Assembly (NCBI GenBank): GCA_035079385.1 | Contig: JAVHKY010000054.1 | Coordinates: 3,387,501 to 3,451,500 of the forward strand | DNA length: 64,000 nucleotides | Direction of reading: 5' to 3' | From: Aspidiotus rigidus | Taxonomy: Eukaryota > Arthropoda > Insecta > Hemiptera > Diaspididae | Shown: positions 24,441 to 40,281 of the stretch, in pieces | Numbering within the stretch: the first letter of the stretch is position 1 | Layout of the letters: each line of letters begins with the position of its first letter | Notes under the pieces: model-generated | The model's database searches: none | What the model was told of the DNA's origin: nothing | Seen by the model: only the letters and a program-made list of their open reading frames with translations | Made by a program: the position numbers and the translations under genes

Positions 24441-26072
24441 CCTATTTAGCATTAGCCACAAAAACTATCAAATGGGTACATTTTTCTGGAATTTTCTGTT
24501 TCATGAGGACGTTTATGCATGGAGATCCCGCAAGAAGTGAACAACTTGACTTGATTGTTGTCTTATCTTAAGCTACCTGGAACAACTATTTTTGTATTAA
24601 TTTTCTTATTTACACGTTTCAAAATGGAGTTCAAGCTTCATTTCTAGCGCATGTGGATCTTTCAATTACTGTCAACTTGCGGGAAAATATGTGCATAACT
24701 CGGGCTGGTCATCCGCTTGGATCGCTAATTACGTGTGCGGTTCATTCGCCGTATCCTATTCGCATCAGGCCACTACTGTAGACGCGCTCGTGTCGTGGAC
24801 GAAAAGGTGATCACATGAAAATTTACATAAGAGCGTATGTTATTTCAACTAGCTATATCTCTGTTAATACTGAAAAAAAAGTACCACTTATAATGACCTT
24901 TTTTGACTCTCTTGACTAGTAGAATAGTATGAAACTCATAAAAATAAAAATTTCACCAATTATCTGAAACATGGCTGCTATAGTAAATGTAGAGGGCGAC
25001 TCTTTTGGGGCCGGACGCGAATCCCTACACTAACAATTAAACACCGGATCTTAGCAATTTCACGCCTCGCGGCCGAAACTTTGTCAGATCTGCTGTTCAA
25101 TGGTTAATAGAATGGTATTTTTGCCGAATTTAGAACGATAATTCATGAGAAGAAAATAAAAAATTCAGAATAACTCTTCAATGAAGTCAAAGTGAAGGTT
25201 TTGTCTTCTGTGTTAATTGTGAACAGCTTTCATGGGATGTAAAAAAAAAAACAAATTTGCTTATTTCAATTTCCCCCCCCCCATAGTTTAGTTCTCGCTT
25301 TTAATCTCTCCTCACTTAGTAGAGCGCTGTTCGGCACAAATATACAGTACCTACCTATTTTTTGATGAAGAACAGAATGCAGCCAGAGAGTGTCCATAAA
25401 ACGTGAGGTGATTTTTGCAATTTTCTGATTCCCCTCCCCACTCCCTTTGATGTGATATTGTGAGACCTGTCTTGAGCTCATTCCCTCTCCTCCGTATTAC
25501 CCCACGCGAAATTTCTCAAAATGCTCAATTTTGTAGTAAATACGTTAATCTGTGTTTAATTGCGTTGGATACATTTTGAGTCCCTCCGCACCTGATGCTT
25601 TTACTGAAACTGAATCTAGTTTACAATATTTTAGACTGTATCCTTGTAGCGAAAAAATTACGGGATATTTTCCAAGATCCCTCCACCCACAAATTATGCT
25701 AGACCCTGCTCCCTCCCTGTAATGCCTCTTGTAATACATGGACAGCCCGGTCAGCCCCCTATATGCCTATACAGTGTAGAAAAATTGAGTTGAGAGCTGA
25801 GAAATCGAACGCACAAAATAACGATAGTATTTAATAATCGGATAAAAAGAACTAATGAAATATAGCGTCAGCTGGCATACGCGCACTGACCCTGAAAATA
25901 AAACGGAATGGGCTTGGTTATTGTGACGTCACAAGTTCTACATCCGTTTATCCCACATACCCTAGAGCCCGCTTAAAATTGTTAATCTTACCCTACATTA
26001 CCATCTTAAATGCTCCATAAGGAATGCAGAGAAACGTTATGATCTCACATTCAAATCTGAAAAGAATAAATA

Positions 26073-26205
26073 TGACCTGCAATGAGAAAAGGATGCTCAT
26101 TGCCCACTGACAGGAACACCATTTCTCTCTGATTAGATGTCCAATTAGAGAGAAATGGTGTTCCTGCGCCAATGGGCAATGAGTATCCTTTTCTCATCGC
26201 AGGTC
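26073..26205. mobile_element. 133-bp foldback MITE
   Basis: Almost fully palindromic: arms of about 60 bases from GACCTGCAATGAGAAAAGGA to GGAACACCATTTCTCTCT pair across a short loop near 26140. No clear target duplication. Confidence 0.75.
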
Positions 26206-27720
26206 ACAAATGTAAATGAAGGACTGCTGGTTCATTTTCAACCACTTGAGAACTTCCTAATTCTGAATATAAACCTGTTATAACTACTGATTTATTTCCG
26301 ATTTTCCATTTTGAATGTATAATCGAAACGTTCTAGTGTATTTTTTATGGGAATTGATATAAAGTGAGACATCCACAAATGATATATATACAAATGATCA
26401 CATTCAAGGGTTTTTGAAGCGTGTTTGCGCGTTGTCGGTAGGGATAGCAATGAGTGACTTCACAATAACTTGGTCTATTGAAATTTTCCAAGAATCTGTT
26501 GTACCTAGAATTTTGGCTTCAAGAACGGCGGAGGCTCTGACCTAGTTTAGATACCTACGTCAACAATTTTCAAAAATTATCAAAAAAAGGGCGCAATCTT
26601 GTAGAAGGTCTTAAAACATTTTGACATTCGAGCCAGCTCACCTCAGGGCCGATTTTGTTGACAACCGCTTCAAGGAGCTGAAATGTTTGCGTTTTTTTTT
26701 TTTTTATTATACCTCCACATGTCCCTCATAATACATCCACAGAGTGAGACTTGTAAAAATTTTGCTGATAGGCCAGAAGTAAGTACAGTAAGGTAATGGA
26801 AAAAAGTCATGGGAATTAATTCAGGGAGTCGGGAAATTGTTGACTCTAAGCGATAGGAATCATGGTATACTAAAGTGGTATTGATACTGGCATATGTTCA
26901 CCATGGCGTGACCATGACGTACGTTGTCACGAGAAATGTTATATTTCAAAATTACGCCGCTTGCGCCAACCATCAGTTTCCCAGCCTCCCCGGGCTAACA
27001 CAGTGCTATATATGAGTATTATGGCAACTGACTGGTTTTCAAAAAATCATTGAAAGATTAGGAATTAATGTCAAGACATGAAACTTGGCTCGAATAAGCA
27101 ATTTATTATAAGAAAGAAATATCCTTCCAAGTGAATCCTTGATTTTATATAATCCGTTAGGAATCATTAATATACTATGGTATCTACGATAATGCAACAG
27201 CACTGGTGGGGTGCGGAGGTGTACACCGAACATTCTAACAAACGTAGCGGAATTGAGCGTCAACTAAAACAAATCTCGGGACAGATTTTCCGAGTTAATG
27301 TCAATATCTCTTTAGTGTAAGAGTAGATGTCAAGAAAGGCAGCATTTACCAAAAATCTCAATTTTTCCAAATAATCGAGCCCTAAATCGTTCATCGAAAT
27401 TGAAAGATTTCTCATGAAAAATGTCCCCTGCTTGTTTCAATTATTGTGATGACTGAAAGAGCGAACAAATTTTTGATGGGTTTTATATATTTTTATCAAA
27501 CCTTACCCGTCTTAAATCTGTGCCCACACGACTGAACGCGCCCTGACAGAACTGACAGAATATAATTTTATTGTGTACTAGGCTAAAATATGTGTATGGT
27601 AAACTTAGAAGGAGGGGGCGGGTGGAGCCCCCAAAGGCATTATCTTCCTTTCCTTCTTCTAGCATACCAACAACCGCATCTTCTTATTTTCCTTGAATGT
27701 ATAACTTAGTATATCGCTCA

Positions 27721-27895
27721 GCCAACCCCGGATTTAGGATTTTTGGGCCCGGGGGCCAGCGGTGGTGGAGGCCCCTATTAAATTTTTCTACCCAATTGCC
27801 CTCCCCCCCACCAAAAAAGTGAGGGTGGTGGAGGCCCCTCTTTGGTGGAGGCCCGGGGCCATGGCCCCCTTGCTCCCCCTAAATCCGGAGTTGGC
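27721..27895. mobile_element. PIF/Harbinger-like MITE with TCA duplication
   Basis: Ends GCCAACCCCGGATTTAGG and, inverted, GCCAACTCCGGATTTAGG. TCA stands on each side (27718-27720 and 27896-27898), the 3-bp duplication usual for this superfamily. The interior is G-rich with repeated GGTGGAGGCCC. Confidence 0.7.
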
Positions 27896-30800
27896 TCAGC
27901 TTTAGGACATACCACTCCTTCCACAGGTTTGGTTGATCAATCATCTTCTCCTTTACCTCTTTTATTACGCCTTTATTAAGGAGGACTCTTTAGGATTACG
28001 CTGCGTTTTTCTAAATGATGAGAAAGATACAATATGAAACATGACCTCCTTCTTCATTCTCGGCAGTTTTCGATCATTTTGTGAATAGGTATGTATTTAG
28101 TTTCAGTGAAACAAATTTTAATCTTCTTGAAAATATAGCTTCAAATTAACCACAAAAAGTATGAAAGTTTTAACGAGAATTTTATTATAAAAATTGCTTT
28201 TATCATTTTGAGTATCATTCAAAATATACCTAGCTTATTTCCAGAAGAATTTTGAGATGTCGCCTTAAAATGCTCACAACTTGAAATTTTTCGGTATGCA
28301 TTAGAAAATCGCGAGCAGAAAAACAATAATTGAGAATGTTTTATTCATCCTAACGACCTTTCTTATATTTTTGATGAATATGGAGCGATTATTTTGCAAA
28401 CCTTACCTATAGACAATTTTGTGAACATTTTGCTATACCTACGTTTGCACCTGTGCTTATCCTGTACACACATATGCTGTCATTTCTTGCACCAGGTTCT
28501 CTTTCTGTTTTTTAATGATTAGTAAATTTCAAAATATTGATTAATAAATGATTCCAAAATTCTTACCGTAAGTATATTTTCATTTCATCGAAGTCAAGGT
28601 ATGATATTTGATTCTTCCTCTGCTCGAATAATTCTTCGATGGCGATGTCTTCTAGTTTCCAGCAAAACTTGAAAATAATTTCAACTTGGTTGCTCTGTCA
28701 TTCAGTAAATTTTATTGATTATATAAGTTATATCTTGTCTACAGGTGATGATGAAAAAGAATGAAATAATAATAGAAAATTGAAAACTTTTCCGTGCGAA
28801 AAATTGGGGCAAACGTTCTTGAAGGGCGGTTAAAGTGATCTGAGACGCCCCCAATCAAGGATGTAAAACTACTTGTACACCACCCTTTTTATACATATTT
28901 GTGTATACCTGATACGATATAGTTTATAGTTCGTTGTTGAATAATGCCGATGATTTTATGTAATTTCCGTCATGCGAAAAAGAAAAATGAATAATATATT
29001 GTTTAAAAAAAAAAAAAGGTTGCATGTTAGAGTAGCAAAACTATTCTTTCCGGAATAGAGGAGAACCTTGCGAACGGATGAATAGTTTTTTGGTCTATCA
29101 TTGAATAAGTTTATTCCTTACCCATTTACGTTTAATGATTTCTTTTCACGAATTCTTTGACTGATGTTAATTACAAGCAAAGTAATTAATAAGTTTCTAC
29201 TACAATTCTCAACCCCGCTAACGGTTGTAAATTTCCCACAAAAATGAGTTAAATTGTAATTGTAACGTTATATTGATTGAAACTGACAGGTTGTAAGACC
29301 AACATTCTGAATTTATGAGTATTTCTCGTGATCGAGAAAGAATATCAGATTTATTATTTTTTTTTTCTTATGTGTACGAGATAGTAGGTAGACATATTAT
29401 TTCAACTGTGTTTCATTCTGTTCTGGTTTTATTAAATAATATTCTAAATAATAATTTTCTATATCTATTTGTCCTCTTTTCGTATGCGTTTTATATTTAC
29501 TTATCTTTGTAAGTACATAATTATGCTAGCTTTGAGTAGTAAAGCAAAAAAAAAATTGAAAATGTTAGAAAATGAAGCAAAGGAAGATTTTTCTTTACCA
29601 GGAGATCCGAGTAAAAAAATTTGTCATTTTTCTTTCCATAGTTTGAATGTATCAAATTTATCTAAACAAAGTGACGTAATCATCGTTGCTGTGATGGACA
29701 GAATACAATCAAAGCACATAAAGACGATAAGACTTCCGGCCCACACAATTTATTCTCCATGGCAGCTAGAGTCTCTGCGAAAACCGACGTTCATGAGAAG
29801 AGGAAGAAATATTGAAATTGAGAATTAAACCACGACTTGGCTCTTACTCCTGTGATTAGATAGATAGTCCTACTCTCAGCCCGAACCGGAGCGTGACCAG
29901 CTTTTAGAGGAGGGCAATGCGATATTTACAATGTTTTCCTGTTCACTGTCGAGTGAGGCAGACTACCCATAACCTCGCTCGTTATTATAGGGCTCTAGTT
30001 GAAGATTGTAATGATTGTGATTGTGATAAATTTGAAGAGAAAATATCTATTTTTTGTATTGAAATTGGTGAATATTCACTTGAAAAAATTATTTTTTCAT
30101 TTGTACTTCTTCTAAAATAATGCGTTAAATATTGTTTAAGATTACTGACTCTTCAAGAAAAATTAATAGGTTTCAGTAGTGATTTAGGGTATATTTTGTT
30201 GAGTCACGAGAAAAGACATACTTAAATTGGAAAAGGAAATACCAACCTACTTTTTGCTTTAAAGATAATATTATAGCTTTAAAAAATATGTTTCCTACCT
30301 GAACATCTGTACCCATTGTAAAATACATAGTCTTAGGAAAAGCCTATGAAAATAAGTGCTTTCTCCAAATGAAAGATATTTCTGCTTAGAAATTTTTGAA
30401 CTGTGGTTTTAGTAGTGATTTAAAATATATTTTTTTATAATATACGCGCTGGTGAAATTAACCATTAATCAGCTGTATACCACTCGCTTTGGGACCTTGT
30501 ATTTATGGATTGTCTAAGTGTCTATGACCTGGCCTGGTACTATTATCCTAATTACCTCACACCTTCAAGACATCACACTTTCTGAGAATAACTCTCAGAA
30601 AAATGAATAGCTCGTGTCTAGGTTTCCCACTGTCAAGGCAACTTCTTCAAAGCTCCTCCTCTACAGGGATTTATGCTAACATCTTTTCATGTATTCTGAT
30701 GACTTAACAATCTAAACTTACAATTTTTCTGAACCTATCATCTGTCCAACTTGACACCGAAAATTTTTCAAGAGCACAATTTTGGTCAAGGTCATCTAGA

Positions 30801-32651
30801 CGCCTCTACGGGTGTTGAGTTGACACTAAATCTTCAATAGTTTTCTATAATTTTGCTTTTGTTTCCTGTTGAAATCTAAATCTTATTTAGATTAGTGTGT
30901 AGGTATCACAACTCTCAATTCCAACCAAAATTTATTATGGTAAAGACATGATTTTTCATTTGTGTAAATTTTGTAGGGTTAGGTACCAACTGTTGGCGTT
31001 TTCCTTGTTGGATTTGCAGCTTGCGTGCGTTTTCAATGTGTCGTCAGATGTTTGTGGATCCAATTGCTTGAACAATGCTTATAAAAATCAAAAATTCTCT
31101 TGCAAACTTATCTATTGAGACCATTTCTTTGAGAGATTTTTTCAAGTTCATCAGCAATGTTACTCAATACTCTCCACGTTGAGTCAAAACCAACAAAGTT
31201 CCACAATGTTCCTCTCTGGTTTGGAATTATCATGCTCTCAGAATGTTAAAATTTTAGAATGTAGAGCGACATTTTTTTTTGCGGACAATTATTCATTGCT
31301 ATTTTCTGATAAAACTATTTTATAGAGGGGTTTAAAACTTTCTGTTGTCAATTTTATAAGGAACATACAAAGCGGGTTCTGAGCATGCCTTGAAAAAAAA
31401 TTCTGTATGTTCGCGGATCCATCAGCACAAGTAGTTTGCGCGCATTGACGATATTTTTTAGAAAGAAAAGTGGCCAAATAATGGAAGACGACATAATATT
31501 TGTTCTTTCTGGTAAGTAAAATGTACTTCTTGTAGATGGCAGAATGCTCATTGGATATTTTTGGCACTTATTTTTCGCAGGCTTGATAAATGAGAAATAA
31601 TTTCCTATTTTTGGTAGCTTTCCTATGACAAATAATTTAACATTTTAATTCTCGAATTATTCTACCTTCCTGTTCAAAATATTTGCACTCCTTCTTTTTG
31701 ATGTCTAAAAAACACAAGATTGAAAATTTTTCTCTCCAAAAAGTTTTTTCAAGTTTTTTCTAATCAACGAGAATTTTCCCGGGGACACTTTTAGGAATGT
31801 AGCCCTAAGAGACTATCACACCACGGAATAATTAAGGCGATTTTGTGTGCTGTATAAATAGCACTGATTTCCATCGGAGTAGTATAAACGGCTTGCCGTA
31901 CTCTAAGGATAGATTTGATGTCAAAAGATTATCATTCTACAGTTTTGTGATTCGATTGCATTAAAATATACAAATCTCAATGCTCAACTTTAAATGGTAG
32001 GTTAAATTACCGATAAAGTTTCTTGTTTCATGCACTGTATATTGACCCGTTCGATTGTGCTAATCAAAAAAAAAAAAAACAAAAAGACAAAATGAAAACC
32101 AAAATGACGATATACGGTACCTAATACCTAAAGAACAAGACGGAAAAAATTAAAAAAAATTAACTATTTAATAACACATCAAACAACGCACAGATGTGTG
32201 TACACACAAATCTGTAGGTAGGTACTTGTAGTTATATGGGGAGTTCAGAAGCGGAGGCCGACTGACTAGTCTGGGACGCATACACCCTTCCTTATTTGTC
32301 TTAATTACCATGTCGTTCAGTTTATGTTTAAAAAAGTCGGTAAAACCTATTACAACAAGCTGACCACACTTGTGTGGTTAGTATAGCGTTTACCTGAATT
32401 TTCATTGTTGTAGTCAAAATAAAATTTTGAGGTTATCGAAAGATTTATAAAACTTTTTCAAAATTACAACTCACAAAAAACTGTTTTATAGTAAGTATTT
32501 GAATTCGTTACCACTTACCTTATTCATGAAATTCAATGATTTGACGTGTTTGATACAAGAAATGTGAGTAAACCAGGATTCCTGCCCTGTATTATAAATA
32601 ATATTTGTAGGTATTGGCAGAACCATCCAGACTTTCACTACCGGTATGGGC

Positions 32652-32837
32652 CAGAGTGACCAGATATCCCGAAATTGCGGGATTGTCTTTAAATTTGAGG
32701 GCAATTTTTGAGTCCCGAAATAAGGTTTGCGGGACACTTGCCATATTTATTTTGAATGTTTTGAGACAAATGGCAAGAAATTTTCTGAAAAAACTTTTTT
32801 CCTAGAATTTTGATTCTGGTCGTTGGCCCTCTGTGAC
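32652..32837. mobile_element. Degenerate MITE, CAGAGTGACCAGAT end
   Basis: The left end CAGAGTGACCAGATATCCCG is the kind of sequence seen at hAT-type MITE ends, and a diverged inverted version (GGTCGTTGGCCCTCTG) lies near 32835. No target duplication remains. Confidence 0.4.
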
Positions 32838-35800
32838 AGATATTGACGGAATAGTACTTACTCAAAATTCCTAAAATATAGATAGGCTCATTTTGCTATA
32901 TCTATGCAAGTACACCTATAAGCCTGGATACCAAATGTTATCAACTTCTTATTGTGTGAGTTACATTTACTTAGATCACGGATTGAATTTACTGCTGTCG
33001 TACTGCCGGGTAATGAAGTTGGTGAAACGGTCTGCGTCTACCGGGAAAACATTTTTTCAATGCCATAACAATGTCATGTTTGCAACAAATGGCACAATAC
33101 TGTCATTTTTCAAGCGTTTTGATGGGTTAAATTTCAAAAGAAAGGGCGTGGTCAGTGTTGTTTGTCAAGAATTTGGCTAAATGTCAGCCATATGGTATCA
33201 TTTTTTCATGGCGGGTTGATTACCATGTATCAGTTGCATAAACTTTGGTGCGGCTCCACCTTCGAGCGATGGGAGGACACCGGATAGCTGCTTAATGGGA
33301 TAGTAACATTTCTACTCAATATTTGATAAGTTTTTCATCACAAAAAATATGTCCATACTTTATTAACCGTTTAATTTCACTTCAGTGATACAAAGACAAA
33401 TGAACCAAAGATGCAGATTTACTTCCTAATGGGAGGGGAGTTACAGTTACGTACTTGTCTGCTTTTGCGGAACCCTGGAAGTGTGAGAAGCAAAGAAAAA
33501 TTTCTATGTGTATTCTTGGAGATTATGAATATTCTGAAAGGGAGGGAGGCTTACCTCGAAAGAGCCCGAGAAATACGAGTGAGAACATGGGTTGCCATAT
33601 TTTGTTATTATGTCATCACTTATCTTCAGGCATTCCTGTTCCAATTTCCAATTATGGCTGATGACAGTTTATTACGATTTGAAAATAATAAAGAAAAATA
33701 GATACTAGACCACGTGCCGAAACGAAATACAAAACTAAGCGTTATCAAGGTATGCAAAATAATTCCCCTAATCGTATACGAATTCCTGAATCTCATCTGA
33801 ATTTTAGGAAAGTGTAACCTTGGATGAATGATGGCGTTACGACATCGGCTCTAATCACGGCAACAAGAAAACTTCACTAGTTCGATAAAAAAATGGGGGT
33901 AGTTAAGACTAACTATCCCGATATCAGCGTACCTATCTTTCATTAATTTTTTGTGTCAATACTCCGTCTCTCCCAGTCCCATCTAGAGGTCATCATGTTA
34001 CTCTGCAGTCAACTTCTGATTCAACGTAAATGTATAATAATTGTAAATAATTATAACTATCTGCGTTGGTATTCATGTTGGTCATTTGCTTTTATTGATA
34101 AGATTCGTATTTTACGTTCATCATTTTATTTAGGAAGGTAAACCTTAAGGCGCGTATATATTCTTTTTCCCCAAGAATGCACCACTATTAATTCTCAGCC
34201 TACCACTGATGTTATATTGGAGGAAATTTCTTGCATTCTTTGTTGATTAGTAATAACTTGAAATTCGGCGCGAGCTGAGTGTCATTATTTCAATTGTGAC
34301 GAGGTATCTTGAGCTTCTAGATAAGGAAATAACCTTTATTTCAGATAGGAACATCAAGAAATCCATTTCTTCGGAATTTCATTTTTGTCCCCTCCCTCTC
34401 TTTATAACTTATTAAGATTTCTAAATCACGATAACGGAACAATCACTTATATACCTAAATATTTTTACTCATCATGTCAGTAAGTCAATCTTACCAGTTT
34501 GTATGTTTGGATTCGGATCGAAGTATTTTGGACGGGTAGTATTTATTTTATCTTTGATAACGAATATGACGGTTCAAAAATCAATTATACGCGGGCCCCT
34601 ACTTACATTTGGGACGCAGGCTCACATCTTTGGAAATCTCACGCATAATTTTTCCAGGTGCAATAAGTTGACCTACATTCGATTTACAAGCGCCAGTCTT
34701 AATACTGTAATACTCCGCGGCAGTTTTTCGACGTCGAGATATCATTCGCTGTAGTCGGCTCGGGTTACGTTACAGCAGGTATTGCTGATAAAAATTTACG
34801 GTCGGTAGGATATTTGCAATAGAATAAAATATTTATTAAGATCACCTTGTCTTTGTAATTTTTGGGTTGAAGAAATCGATTGTGCAGCTAGTCTCTCAAA
34901 AAGTAAAGTAAGTAACACTCCTTTTCATCGATACCCCTAAATCATAATTTTGAAAGCTCGCTCCGAAAATCTGAAGACAAGCACGAACTAAAGAGGAATG
35001 TTTGTGCTGTGTGGACTCAACTCAACTCTACGGATAATCGCATTCGTTCTCGAATTCAAGGTCTCACTGGTTTAAGGGTGAATCCCTTTATTATCGTCGT
35101 TTATTTCGTTCGTATAGTTGCGGGGTAGTGTGGGAATGGGAATTCCGAAACTCGTGTTAACGAATCTTTTCGCAAAAAAATTACTTCGAACGATCGATCG
35201 ATTCTGAAACTAAATCCTTCAATATTATTGTGGTTTTTGGAGAACAATTTTTCGGAAAAAGGAAACTAACCCTCATCGAGTTGAATCGATCTCACGCGGA
35301 TCGAGAATCGACCGTTCTCGACTCCTCTACTTCGTTCGTTGCTTCGTTCTGCTTTACCGAATGTAGAAAGCGTAATGTGCATTCGGTAGGTTATCTACGT
35401 TAATAATACAAGATGGTGGGAATTCGTTATAAAGAAGCCGTTTTGACTTTGATTTATTCGTTTTCTTACATCTAACTCGATTTCCGATTATCAAACACTA
35501 ACGTAATTCGAATCCTTCGTTTCTATTGTTGTTCGAAAACAATTCAATTTTTCTCGTCGTCGATATTCACGCTTTCCAGCATTACTATATGAAACGGACT
35601 AATAACAAATACGACTTCAAAATTTTTTGTAAGTACACTTAGTCTCGAGTTATTTATATCACCTACGAAATTGAAACGCGATGTAACGATATGTTGAGTG
35701 TTTATACCAGAGTTCTTTCCGAAGTCGTAGAAAGAAAATAGTTCGAACGTTTGGTTTTTGTAAAACGTTCGTTCTGATACGTCAACTCCATTTCTCGGAA

Positions 35801-38800
35801 TAACATCACAAAATCTTGCGGTAAATGAATCTCGAGCGCGAATTTATTTATTGCGTAGAAGTATGCTGGTTATCAAGATCGGTGTATCATTCTTCTCTTT
35901 AGTTTTGTGGTAATGATTACGCTTCATACTGCTTTAGCATCAAGCTCGATGTTCATTCTTAAAAGTAATTAACCCCATAATCTAATTTTCACCCCTTATA
36001 TCAATTCCGTGATTGATATATTTTGATAATGGGTTTATTTTTGAGTTTTCCTCATTTTCCATCGATAGAAGGATTAATTATCGAGCTTAGCATATGGCAA
36101 CGATCTTTCGTTGTTATTGTTGTATAAGTACGTTTTCGAAATTGTCTCGTTACTCGATGCGATGCGAAATTCACTATTGTGATCGTTTTTTCATTCCTGT
36201 TTTTCACTGAAGATGAAAGACGAATAGCGTTTATTTTCATTCGTATCATACTGCAGCCTATGTATTCTAGTTTACTATTCTTCTGAAAAAGAAACGATTC
36301 TCAAAACAAGGGATGAAAAATTCTTCATGCTCCGATAAATTTCCTACGCGTGATCGATTCGTTCTTTATTTAATAATTTCGCGAAACAATATTGCACAAC
36401 CGAATGCAAGAATCACCCTGTAGCGTTTCAGTTTCGTAAACTCACCATGACTCAATTTTTCCAGTATCCTCGTATACGATATTCGAATCAATCATAACTA
36501 GAGGAGCTGCGAACATAAACTTTTTCATGATCACATTTAGAACTCGAGAGGAAATATGTGATCAGTCTCCTACATTTTTATTGATCTAGTCAGCTAATAA
36601 TTTTTTTTTTCCTCTGGAGAGAATAAAAGATTCGAATATTACGTGTCCGTCTAGATGAAAGGAAAAGCTGTGTGTGTGTTTTCCAGTCATGAAAATTTGA
36701 TAACACTATCTTTCTTCTATGCGAGTGAAAAACTATGAGTCTGCGCGGTTTGTCTATCATAGTACTAACATAGGAGAAATGGATGAGAAAACAGCCGCGA
36801 GATTTTTTCATATTTCGATATTTTCTCGATGTTACCTGCGTATCATAAACACGAGAATGTATTTTTGCAAGTTGGAAAAAAAAAATCGTTCTAATTGTTT
36901 CTATTACTTTTCAGAAATTATTAACATTACTCATACGTCTATTGCGAACAAATCGGGATTTCCCAGGAATTTGAATTTACAAAATTATGCATTTTATTTT
37001 CTTTGACTCGTTGTAGGGAAAATTCTTAGAATTTGAATACAATGAAATTGAAGTTTAGTTTGAATTCTCTGTTTGGCTCTCAAGTTTCAAAACATATTAT
37101 TCGGAAGACTAAATTTACTAACTTTGTATAAGATAACGATCAAAACCAGTATTGCCTTTCAAATTACTTGCAAACTGCGAAAAAACAGTAAAATAAAAAA
37201 ATATCGATCTTATCGTTCCCTTCTTTTCCCAGCGATTACCTCATCGTATCTTTCCTTAATTTATACTTCGCCATATTCGAAAATTAGAGACATCATTAAG
37301 CGTTTAAACTTAAGAGTTCGAAGTGTTGGTAGCCTTGCGTATTTTTAGATGATCATGTATGATTTGCCATTATGTTAAACTACAGCAAACATTAATCGGT
37401 TTGAATGTAATAGAAAAGTAAAGAAAAGTTGCTGTAAAGTTGATTGCCGTATAATTTTAATCAATTTTGATTTGACAAACCATTACGCGCTGGTTTTTCC
37501 CACATTAAAAACAACAAAAGTACCTGCGATCACCTTTAAATTTTTACCCGCGCAGATAATTTTGCAACGCTTTCTAGTGAGAGTTTGATCGCTTCTTAGG
37601 TGAAGTCTGAATTGGATTCTCTCGTTCAAGTATGAATTCGATCTCCCCCACACGGTTTTTGCGTGCATTCAGAGACTCAGATACCCTAAAGAGTTTGTAT
37701 AGGTTTTCCAAAGAAATATATTTTGTCAATACTCATCTTAAAAAGAGTTCAATAGACTCCTTAAGGTAAAGACGAACAACGCGAATAAATTTCCGTTAAA
37801 AAGGATGCGTTATCTGTCGAGATTCCGTGAGATTGACTGGCAATTTTCGACGGAGTTGTCGGTTAAAGAAACATCGTTCGAGGATTATTTTAGACATTGG
37901 TGTTGTAGGTTTATGATTTTCGAATGTTTATTATTTCTGACGATCGCATTCAGAACAATGATTGCGATTTATCTTTAGTGTCGCCTTATCGGCTGATTAC
38001 AGAAGTCGTTTTTTACCGAAAAATTATATCTCTGTCTACACCTGTAACGGAAGTGCAAATTCAAGTAAAAGCTGTAGCGTTGAGTGGAAAATTTTCAAAC
38101 TTGTCTCATAGAATCATATTTACTCCTTCCCTTATCAATCGAGAAAGTACACTTCAATCTTCATGACTCGGATGTCCTTTTTTTTTGGTCAAGTTAGGGG
38201 TTGGATTTGAGTTATAAAGAGAGTACAGTTAAAATATTTTCTGTTGGTTTGTTGATGAAAACGAGGTATTTTGATTCATGAATTCATGGAAACTTCAGCA
38301 GTCTCAAAATCTAATATAATAAATACAGTACTTCTGGCTAATCAGCTGAAGTTAACTTTTTTACTTTAATGTCGACAGAAAATTTGTAGAATATTGATCT
38401 AAAGGACCTCGCCTCGTCTGTGTGCTTGTAAATCTAAGAATTAAAAAATTCAGTTATCAGATTTTGAATCAAATGGCGAGTTAATTTATAATTCGCAAAC
38501 TTTTCGATTATTTGATCGATTAATTTTATATGAGGTCGTGTTCTACAAGAAACCTCAAATGTTTATCATTAGCGACCATCTTGCTCATCTCGCGTATTCA
38601 ATCTTTTTTGACGTAGGTTTTCGCCTCGATTTAATGGTAGAACTTGTTTAAAGCGTATGGTTTGATTTGACTAATCTTGGACTTTCTCGAAAGATTTAAC
38701 TAAAATTGAGAAATTTCGAAATTTTCAAGAACGAAAAAGATGATGAAAGCCCGCTCTGTTTTCTCGGCCAAAACGTGAATATCTGTTTACATCTGTATTT

Positions 38801-40145
38801 CAAAATTAACGCGCAGTTTCGTGCGAGCTCAAAACAACTCCCCCTTTTTCTTTTCAACTTTCGAACTCTCGTCGTAATCGAAGAAGCTACCCTAACAAAT
38901 TGCATCCATCGCGTTTTCCGAAATCAATGAAGATTTGTTTCAAAGAAGTGAAAATCAAACGAGACAGTTGGAGGAAACTGAGAAATGGAGAGGGTTGTTT
39001 GATGTTCAAAATTTGGTCCAAAATTTAATTTAACCTTCCAGATTTAGAATTGTTTCAACTTTCCTGGATAAATGTGCTGTACAAAAACTCCTTTAGAAGA
39101 AAACCATGAAACAGATAACGAAGTATTTTTTTAAATCTCTCTGTAAACCAAGCAGTAATTACATTTTAAGACCGAGCGAACTTTGAATCAAAGTAATTTC
39201 TTCAACGTAGTAAAGTTTCAGTCATTTCCTTGCTCGTACCGACCGAACGGGTTTTCTTTTGTTTTCGATTTCTCCTTCCGCTTTTACAATACGTATTCAG
39301 TTGACAAGGAGCTTAATTGTATAAAGAAAAAGTGGAAGTTCAAAGTTTGTCGTGCTACATGAGTATTTCATAGGGTAAATGACTGGAATTTTTGATTCGT
39401 TCATGGACCATAAAACATGAAAAATTTGAGAATATTTGTTTCAAAAATTAAAACTTCCACTGCACTGTACCGTGCGGTACCTGTCCTTCTTAGTAAATGA
39501 AAAACTGTCTAAATCGTATTTCATATTCTGAATATATTTGTGGTATAGTAAAAATTCTACAATGCAATATAGGTACGACTCTACTTTACTTGATTTTCTT
39601 CATTATATCGAACTCCTATCATCAGAAGTTTTTGTTCCTCGTGAATTTTAAGGAAAATTTTCCTATCTCTCATTGAAATTATTTTCTACGACCATTCGCG
39701 GCGAGTTTTCTATGGTATGATTCTTTTCTCGGTCTCGTTTCATCGTCACATCCTTTTCGTGAAACGTATTTATTCTGAGTTTGTTAGAGTTTAAAATGTT
39801 GACTCTCTCCCATCTTTTCAAATTATTCTCTAAAACATCCGTAGAAATTGTGAACAATTTTTCTTGTATCAACAATCAGGGAAACAATATGTCAAGACGA
39901 AGATTTTAGTTATTGAGCTGAAATTTTTATCATGTACATCTTAGTTACATTTCGTTATGAATGGCAAATTTAGTTGATCGTTGCGAGGCTCATCAAATTC
40001 TTTCAATTTTTTGCGTCTTGGAGATAGAGTAGCCAGTTTGCAAAGTGATTCTAGAGAATTTCTAATCATGATATTACAAGAAATCGCATCTCTCAGGTGC
40101 CATAGTAACTTTCAGCCCTTTCCAATCATCATTGCCGACGTGATT

Positions 40146-40281
<136 letters not shown>

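Noticed and set aside
32365..32420. TAGTATAGCGTTTACCTG as a tRNA gene
   Set aside because: No cloverleaf can be drawn. A similar sequence near 53785 shows it is a dispersed repeat scrap.
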